Below are positions 57,158 to 64,000 of a DNA stretch of 64,000 nt, one piece after another (positions within the stretch are counted from its first letter, which is position 1; each line of letters opens with the position of its first letter). Both the position numbers and the translations under genes were made by a program. The stretch spans positions 1 to 64,000 of the forward strand of contig JAGWVC010000001.1 in the NCBI GenBank assembly GCA_018971065.1, written 5' to 3'. The notes below the pieces were generated by a model. It had not been told where the DNA came from. It worked only from the letters and a program-made list of their open reading frames with translations, and searched no databases. Origin of the DNA: Sphingomonadales bacterium (lineage in GTDB: Bacteria; Pseudomonadota; Alphaproteobacteria; Sphingomonadales; Sphingomonadaceae).

Positions 57158-57299
57158 CGAAACGAATCCCCTGAATGGACCAGCAGGCCCAAGGCCCGCG
57201 CGCCACCCCCCTTAGCCAAATGATCGCCCCGCGCAAGCACCCGTTCAGTTTGCGCGCGGCGCTGCTTGGCGAGCGGCGCGGCGCGGCCTATGCAGCGTC

Positions 57300-58148
57300 A
57301 TGCCCATTGCCGCCCTTCTTCTCGCAGCAGCAGCACCCGCTGCCGTCACCGTCCCCGCTTCCTGCGCCGGCAAGGACGGCTGGAGCGAACCCACCGTGCC
57401 GCAGAACATTGCCGACAATGTCTGGTATGTCGGCACCTGCGGCATCACCGTGGTGCTGATCGCCTCGCCGCTGGGCCATGTCGTCATCGACGGCGGCCCG
57501 CGCGACGCCGGGCCATTGGTGGCGAAAAGCATCGAGGCGGCGGGGTTCCGGCTGCAGGATGTGCGCTGGATCGTTTCCAGCCACGAACACCACGACCATG
57601 CCGGCGGCATCGCCGAGCTGCAGCGGCTGACCGGCGCACAAATAGCGGCCACCGCGCCCAACGCCGCCGTGTTGCGCACCGGGATTCCGGCACCCGGCGA
57701 TCCGCAGGCGGGCATCCTGGAGCCGTTCGCGCCAGTGCGGGTCGATCGCGTGCTGGCCGACGGCGAGACGCTGCGCTGGGGGCCGATCGCGCTGACCGCG
57801 CACGCCACGCCGGGGCATTCGCCGGGCTCGACAAGCTGGACCTGGACAAGCTGCGCCGGCGCCACCTGCCATCACTATGCCTATGCCGATTCGGTGTCGG
57901 CGGTCTCCGCGCCCGGCTATCGGTTCAGCGACCATCCGGCCTATGTGGCGAACTTCCACCGCGCGCTGGATACGATCGCCGCGTTCGATTGCGATGTCAT
58001 CATCACCCCGCACCCTTCGGCCAGCGGGCTGTTCGCGAAGCTTGCCGGCACCGTTCCGCTTTCCGCGCCGCGCACGTGCGAGGCCTACGCCGCGCAGGGC
58101 GCTGCCGCGCTGGCCACGCGCATGGTGAAAGAGGCGGCAGGCCAATGA
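57300..58148 (+). CDS. subclass B3 metallo-beta-lactamase
   Basis: A 282-aa periplasmic zinc hydrolase. The signal peptide is short (MPIAALLLAAAAPAAV). The B3 zinc ligands are complete: His95, His97, Asp99, His100 in SSHEHHDHAGG, His173 in ATPGHSPGSTSW, and His238 in TPHPSASG; the GHSPGSTSW text is typical of B3 rather than B1. It is expected to hydrolyse penicillins and possibly carbapenems; actual resistance is not shown. Such chromosomal B3 enzymes are known in Sphingomonads and other environmental Proteobacteria. Its last bases overlap prmA (ATGA), and it is divergent from sdhC. No ribosome-binding site is obvious at ATG 57300. Confidence 0.92.
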   Translation: MPIAALLLAAAAPAAVTVPASCAGKDGWSEPTVPQNIADNVWYVGTCGITVVLIASPLGHVVIDGGPRDAGPLVAKSIEAAGFRLQDVRWIVSSHEHHDHAGGIAELQRLTGAQIAATAPNAAVLRTGIPAPGDPQAGILEPFAPVRVDRVLADGETLRWGPIALTAHATPGHSPGSTSWTWTSCAGATCHHYAYADSVSAVSAPGYRFSDHPAYVANFHRALDTIAAFDCDVIITPHPSASGLFAKLAGTVPLSAPRTCEAYAAQGAAALATRMVKEAAGQ

Positions 58149-59089
58149 GCTGGAAGATCACTATCGAGGCCCCTCGCCCGATCATCGAGGCGGCGCTGAT
58201 CGCCCACGAGGATGCCGCCGACTGGGATACCGAGGTGGTGCTGACCGGCAGCGAACAGGCCGAGGACCGGCCCGAGGACTGGCGGCTGGAGGTCTATTAC
58301 CCGCGCAAGCCCGATCGCACCGACAAGCTGGCCTTGCGGACGCTGTTCGGCGGCGACCTGCCCAAACTGCATATCGAGGAACTGCCCGAGGAAGACTGGC
58401 TGACCGTCAGCCAGCAGGGGCTGGAACCGATCCGCGCCGGGGCGTTCCAGGTGAGTACGCCCGATCATGCCGCCGCCGCCGCGCCGGGCCTGCGCCATTT
58501 CACCATTCCCGCGTCGCAGGCGTTCGGCACCGGGCACCACGCCACCACGGCGGGGTGCCTGGCCATGCTGACGCTGATGCGGCGCGAGGGGCTGGTGGTG
58601 CGCAACCTGGCCGACATCGGCACCGGCACCGGGCTGCTGGCCTTTGCCGCGCTGCACCTGTGGCCGCGCGCGCTGGCCACCGCTTCGGACATCGACCGGG
58701 CCTGCGCGCCGGTGGTGATGGACAACGCCGCCACCAATGCGGTGGCGATGGGCGCCGGGCCGGGGCAACTGACGATGGTGGTGGCCGACGGCATGGCCGA
58801 TCCGCTGTTGCAGGCGCGCGGGCCTTACGACCTGCTGATCGCCAATATCCTGGCCGGGCCGCTGGTGGCGCTGGCGGCCGATTTCGGCCAGGCGCTGCTG
58901 CCGGGCGGATCTCTGCTGCTGGCGGGTCTGCTGGAAACGCAGGAAGCGCAAGTCCGCGCCGCGTGCCGCCGCGCCGGGCTGCGGCTGGCGCGGCGGATGG
59001 TCAATGGCGACTGGTCGATCCTGTGGCTGCGCAAGCGGGCGATCGTTTCCAGCCGGCCGGGGAACATGCCGGAGTGGGCGAGGCGCTGA
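58145..59089 (+). CDS. prmA: ribosomal protein L11 methyltransferase
   Basis: A 314-aa cytoplasmic methyltransferase that modifies ribosomal protein L11. The N-terminal substrate domain is followed by the PrmA hallmark FTIPASQAFGTGHHATTAGCL (about residue 118), the SAM-binding DIGTGTGLLAFAA, and the NPPY-like NILAGPLVALA. A C-terminal tail after WSILWLRKRA is short and basic. Its ATG overlaps the beta-lactamase stop (ATGA), so translation is coupled. A membrane-protein gene follows 31 bases later. Confidence 0.95.
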   Translation: MSWKITIEAPRPIIEAALIAHEDAADWDTEVVLTGSEQAEDRPEDWRLEVYYPRKPDRTDKLALRTLFGGDLPKLHIEELPEEDWLTVSQQGLEPIRAGAFQVSTPDHAAAAAPGLRHFTIPASQAFGTGHHATTAGCLAMLTLMRREGLVVRNLADIGTGTGLLAFAALHLWPRALATASDIDRACAPVVMDNAATNAVAMGAGPGQLTMVVADGMADPLLQARGPYDLLIANILAGPLVALAADFGQALLPGGSLLLAGLLETQEAQVRAACRRAGLRLARRMVNGDWSILWLRKRAIVSSRPGNMPEWARR

Positions 59090-59120
59090 TGGACTCGGCT
59101 GGTCAGGGGGAGAGCGGGCG

Positions 59121-59627
59121 ATGAGGGGTGCTGCCGGGTTTCTGTCGGTTTTCGCCGCTGTGTGGTGGATCGCCGGGGTTCGCCTTGCCGGGCTGTCGTG
59201 GCTGATGGCGATCGGGCCGGCGCTCGGTTCCGTCGTGCTTTACATCGTCGCCCGCCAAAAGGCGGCCACCCTGCCGCCGCGCGGCAAGGCCGAAGGCGAC
59301 CGCATCGGCAGGCTGATCATGATCTGGAGCGCGGTGGAGGGCGTGGCGATCTTCATCGGCATCAACATCGCCGTCAACATGGGGCACCGCGAGCTGATGC
59401 CGGTGGCGGGTGGCATTGCCGTGGCGCTGCATTTCTTTCCGCTGGCGCGCGGCATCCCGGCGCCGACCTATTACGGCACCGGGGCGGCGATGCTGGCCGC
59501 CGGGATCGCGGCGATCGCGGCGCCGGCGATTGTTACGCCGGCACTGTTCTGTCTGGCCGCTGCGGTGATCCTGTGGGTGACGCTGGCGCTGGGGATCGCG
59601 CGCGCGAAACCTACCTCGCAGGCTTGA
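59121..59627 (+). CDS. small integral membrane protein (168 aa)
   Basis: Hydrophobic throughout, with about five TM helices (for example SWLMAIGPALGSVVLYIVA, MIWSAVEGVAIFIGINIAV, AAMLAAGIAAIAAPAI). Short loops include RQKAATLPPRGKAEGDR and MGHRELMPV. I do not recognise a family. It probably shares the prmA transcript and converges with the methyltransferase-fold gene, overlapping its 3' end by 17 bases. The start is set by GGGGGAGAG before ATG 59121. Confidence 0.8.
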   Translation: MRGAAGFLSVFAAVWWIAGVRLAGLSWLMAIGPALGSVVLYIVARQKAATLPPRGKAEGDRIGRLIMIWSAVEGVAIFIGINIAVNMGHRELMPVAGGIAVALHFFPLARGIPAPTYYGTGAAMLAAGIAAIAAPAIVTPALFCLAAAVILWVTLALGIARAKPTSQA

Positions 59628-60333
59628 CGAACTTCAGCACGAACTGGTCGGTCTGGTCGTGCATGTCGAACGGCTTCTTCGTGTGGTCATCGTCCGCCCG
59701 GCGCAGCGCGTAGGATTCGTCGGCCATCACGAAGCCCGCCTTCTCGACTTCCAGGATCACGGTGGCCTCGTCGATGCGGTGCAGCGCATCGACATCGGCG
59801 GTGTACGAGCCGGGGCGGGCGCGGTGGTCTGACACCAGATAGGTGCCGCCGGGCTTCAGCGCGGCGAAGGCGGCGGCGTTGACCGCTTCGGCGTTGCCGC
59901 CCTTGTGGTGCAGGTCGTGGTAGTTCTGCGTGGTCCAGACCAGATCGAGCTTTTCGGGCGCGCTGAACGCCGCGCCGCGCACGACGGCGATGTTCCTGTA
60001 GGCGGCGGCGACCGGGGCATAGCGATCGACGCCGCGACCCGGACCTTCGCCGGGGATGTAGGCATAGACCTTGCCGTGTGCGCCGACCGTGCGCGCGATG
60101 ACGCGGCTGAAATAGCCGGCGCCGGGCAGCAGTTCGCCTACCTTCATGCCGGGGCGGACGCCCGCGAATGCCAGCATCTCGGCAGGCTTGCGCAAGCCGT
60201 CGCGGGCGGTGTCCTCGGCCGGGCGGCCGGAATCGGCGACGGCGGCGGCAATCGCGCCGGCGGGTTTCGCCGCTGCGGGAGGGGCCACGGCGATTGCGAC
60301 GGTGGCGGCGGCCAGAACCATAATCTTGTGCAT
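59611..60333 (-). CDS. exported class I methyltransferase-fold protein (COG4798-like)
   Basis: A 240-aa protein with a clear signal peptide (MHKIMVLAAATVAIAVAPPAAAKP). The rest has a SAM-binding-like fold: MKVGELLPGAGYFSRVIARTVG in place of the usual glycine loop, then AAYRNIAVVRG, DLVWTTQNYHDLH and PGGTYLVSDHRA. Members of this family are annotated as predicted methyltransferases, but SAM is not expected in the periplasm, so the activity is open. It is monocistronic and converges with the membrane-protein gene. Confidence 0.83.
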   Translation of the reverse strand: MHKIMVLAAATVAIAVAPPAAAKPAGAIAAAVADSGRPAEDTARDGLRKPAEMLAFAGVRPGMKVGELLPGAGYFSRVIARTVGAHGKVYAYIPGEGPGRGVDRYAPVAAAYRNIAVVRGAAFSAPEKLDLVWTTQNYHDLHHKGGNAEAVNAAAFAALKPGGTYLVSDHRARPGSYTADVDALHRIDEATVILEVEKAGFVMADESYALRRADDDHTKKPFDMHDQTDQFVLKFVKPAR

Positions 60334-60405
60334 GGGGCGTCTCCCGGGGAATGTGTGTGACAGGTCTATCCCGCGAACGGCGTAGTGGCGATACGCAACT
60401 TGGCG

Positions 60406-63299
<2,894 letters not shown>

Positions 63300-63360
63300 T
63301 TAATTTTCGCTGCCGCCCGCCGTTAATCATTTCAACCCATAAACGCGAGCGGAGGCAGCA

Positions 63361-63741
63361 ATGTGGCCCAACAGCATGGTTGACAAGGTGGTTTACGTCC
63401 GCGCGCCGAGCCGCGTGGCGTGGGACCTGCCGATCCGTTATCGCCAGGGCAGCAAGCGCGTTTCGCTGATGCTGCACAACCTGACCCCGCGCGGCGCGCG
63501 CGTGGAGGGGCTGGAATCGATGCAGGTGGGCGATATGGCGATGGTGCAGTTGCCGACGCTGGCGCCGAAGGCCGCCCGCGTGGTGTGGACCCGCGGCGAC
63601 AGCGCCGGGATCGAGTTCGAGCGGCCGCTGCATCCCGACGTGTTCGAATCGATCGTCAACGATCATGCCGAGGCGCGCATCCGCACAATTGCCGACCTGG
63701 AGCCCGAGCCCGACGAGCGGCCGAACTTCAACGCCGCCTGA
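63361..63741 (+). CDS. PilZ-like domain protein, degenerate ligand motif
   Basis: A 126-aa soluble protein with a PilZ-like strand order: RVSLMLHNLTPRGARVEGL (in place of DxSxxG it has NLTPRG), MAMVQLPTL, KAARVVWTRGDSAGIEFERPL. The N-terminal RxxxR is not evident (RQGSKR has one extra residue). It may bind cyclic di-GMP weakly or not at all. The GGAGG ribosome-binding site lies five bases before ATG. The C-terminus is acidic, and its last 14 bases overlap the opposite-strand membrane gene. Confidence 0.75.
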   Translation: MWPNSMVDKVVYVRAPSRVAWDLPIRYRQGSKRVSLMLHNLTPRGARVEGLESMQVGDMAMVQLPTLAPKAARVVWTRGDSAGIEFERPLHPDVFESIVNDHAEARIRTIADLEPEPDERPNFNAA

Positions 63742-64000
63742 TCAGCCTGCCACCGGTTTCGCAAATCACCACGACCAGCCCGCCGGCGATCACCCCGGCC
63801 AGCGCGGCGCTGAGCGCGTAGCCCGCCCAGCCGAGAACCGCGCCGACAAACCCGCCAAGCCCGCCCAGCGCATGTTCGACGGCATGAGCCAGCCGGGCGG
63901 GGCCATGCCAGCCGAGTTCGTCGGCGCCGTGCAGCAGGATGCCGCCACCCACCCACAGCATCGCCACCGTGCCCAACGCCGCCAGCCCGTCGAGCACTTT
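63728..64000 (-). CDS. DUF808/YedI-type inner-membrane protein, C-terminal part (cut by window edge)
   Basis: The frame is open to the right edge, so only the last 91 residues or so are visible. LAALGTVAMLWVGGGILLHGADELG and a second hydrophobic stretch LGWAGYALSAALAGVIAGGLVVVICETG match my memory of the DUF808 family C-terminus. Function of the family is poorly known. It converges with the PilZ-like gene, overlapping by 14 bases. Confidence 0.72.
   Translation of the reverse strand, partial: KVLDGLAALGTVAMLWVGGGILLHGADELGWHGPARLAHAVEHALGGLGGFVGAVLGWAGYALSAALAGVIAGGLVVVICETGGRLIRRR

Overview
This window is high-GC alphaproteobacterial DNA. The 5' end of a 16S rRNA gene at the left edge (minus strand) reads like Sphingomonadales, closest in my judgement to a Novosphingobium- or Sphingomonas-type organism. 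Gene content agrees: an sdhC-sdhD-sdhA operon, lysA next to argH, many small oxidoreductases and Sphingomonad-type intergenic palindromes.

Left third (1-20 kb): rRNA 5' end with its promoter and leader; a luciferase-like monooxygenase; a zeta-class GST (maleylacetoacetate isomerase type); an unfamiliar three-gene operon (a 48-residue peptide, a 319-aa protein and a 300-aa cupin-like protein); a siroheme-type dehydrogenase; lysA, a small lipoprotein and argH, with a divergent thioredoxin-fold lipoprotein; a 14-TM exporter; a GST; tRNA-Val(TAC). Next come an operon of LuxE-like and LuxC-like acyl-activating/reducing enzymes with a TetR regulator, and divergently an MFS carrier, a glycerate 2-kinase and a zinc-type alcohol dehydrogenase.

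Centre (19.3-49.8 kb): one coherent secretion and adhesion locus. It holds an HlyD-type adaptor (divergent), then in one direction a type I secretion ABC transporter, a MotB-like protein, a MotA/TolQ-like protein with a long tail, a PilZ protein, a TolC-type outer-membrane channel, and a single 22-kb gene for a 7351-residue RTX-repeat protein. The set matches the logic of the Salmonella SPI-4 Sii system (T1SS, giant adhesin and a MotAB-like proton channel). It adds a PilZ protein, and a possible LapG-type cleavage sequence after an N-terminal module. About 79 tandem units of roughly 79-97 residues fill almost the whole giant protein, and recent block duplications are visible near its C-terminus. 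This is the most interesting region of the window.

Right part (49.8-64 kb): a molybdopterin oxidoreductase whose ribosome-binding site lies in a 15-bp hairpin; a sulfotransferase-family protein; an unrecognised protein; a 67-aa protein; sdhC-sdhD-sdhA followed directly by a terminator (no sdhB beside it); a subclass B3 metallo-beta-lactamase overlapping prmA; a small membrane protein; an exported methyltransferase-fold protein; a ligA-SDR pair; a second, degenerate PilZ protein; and the C-terminal part of a DUF808-type membrane protein running off the right edge. All functional calls rest on reading motifs and family resemblance. No database search was possible.
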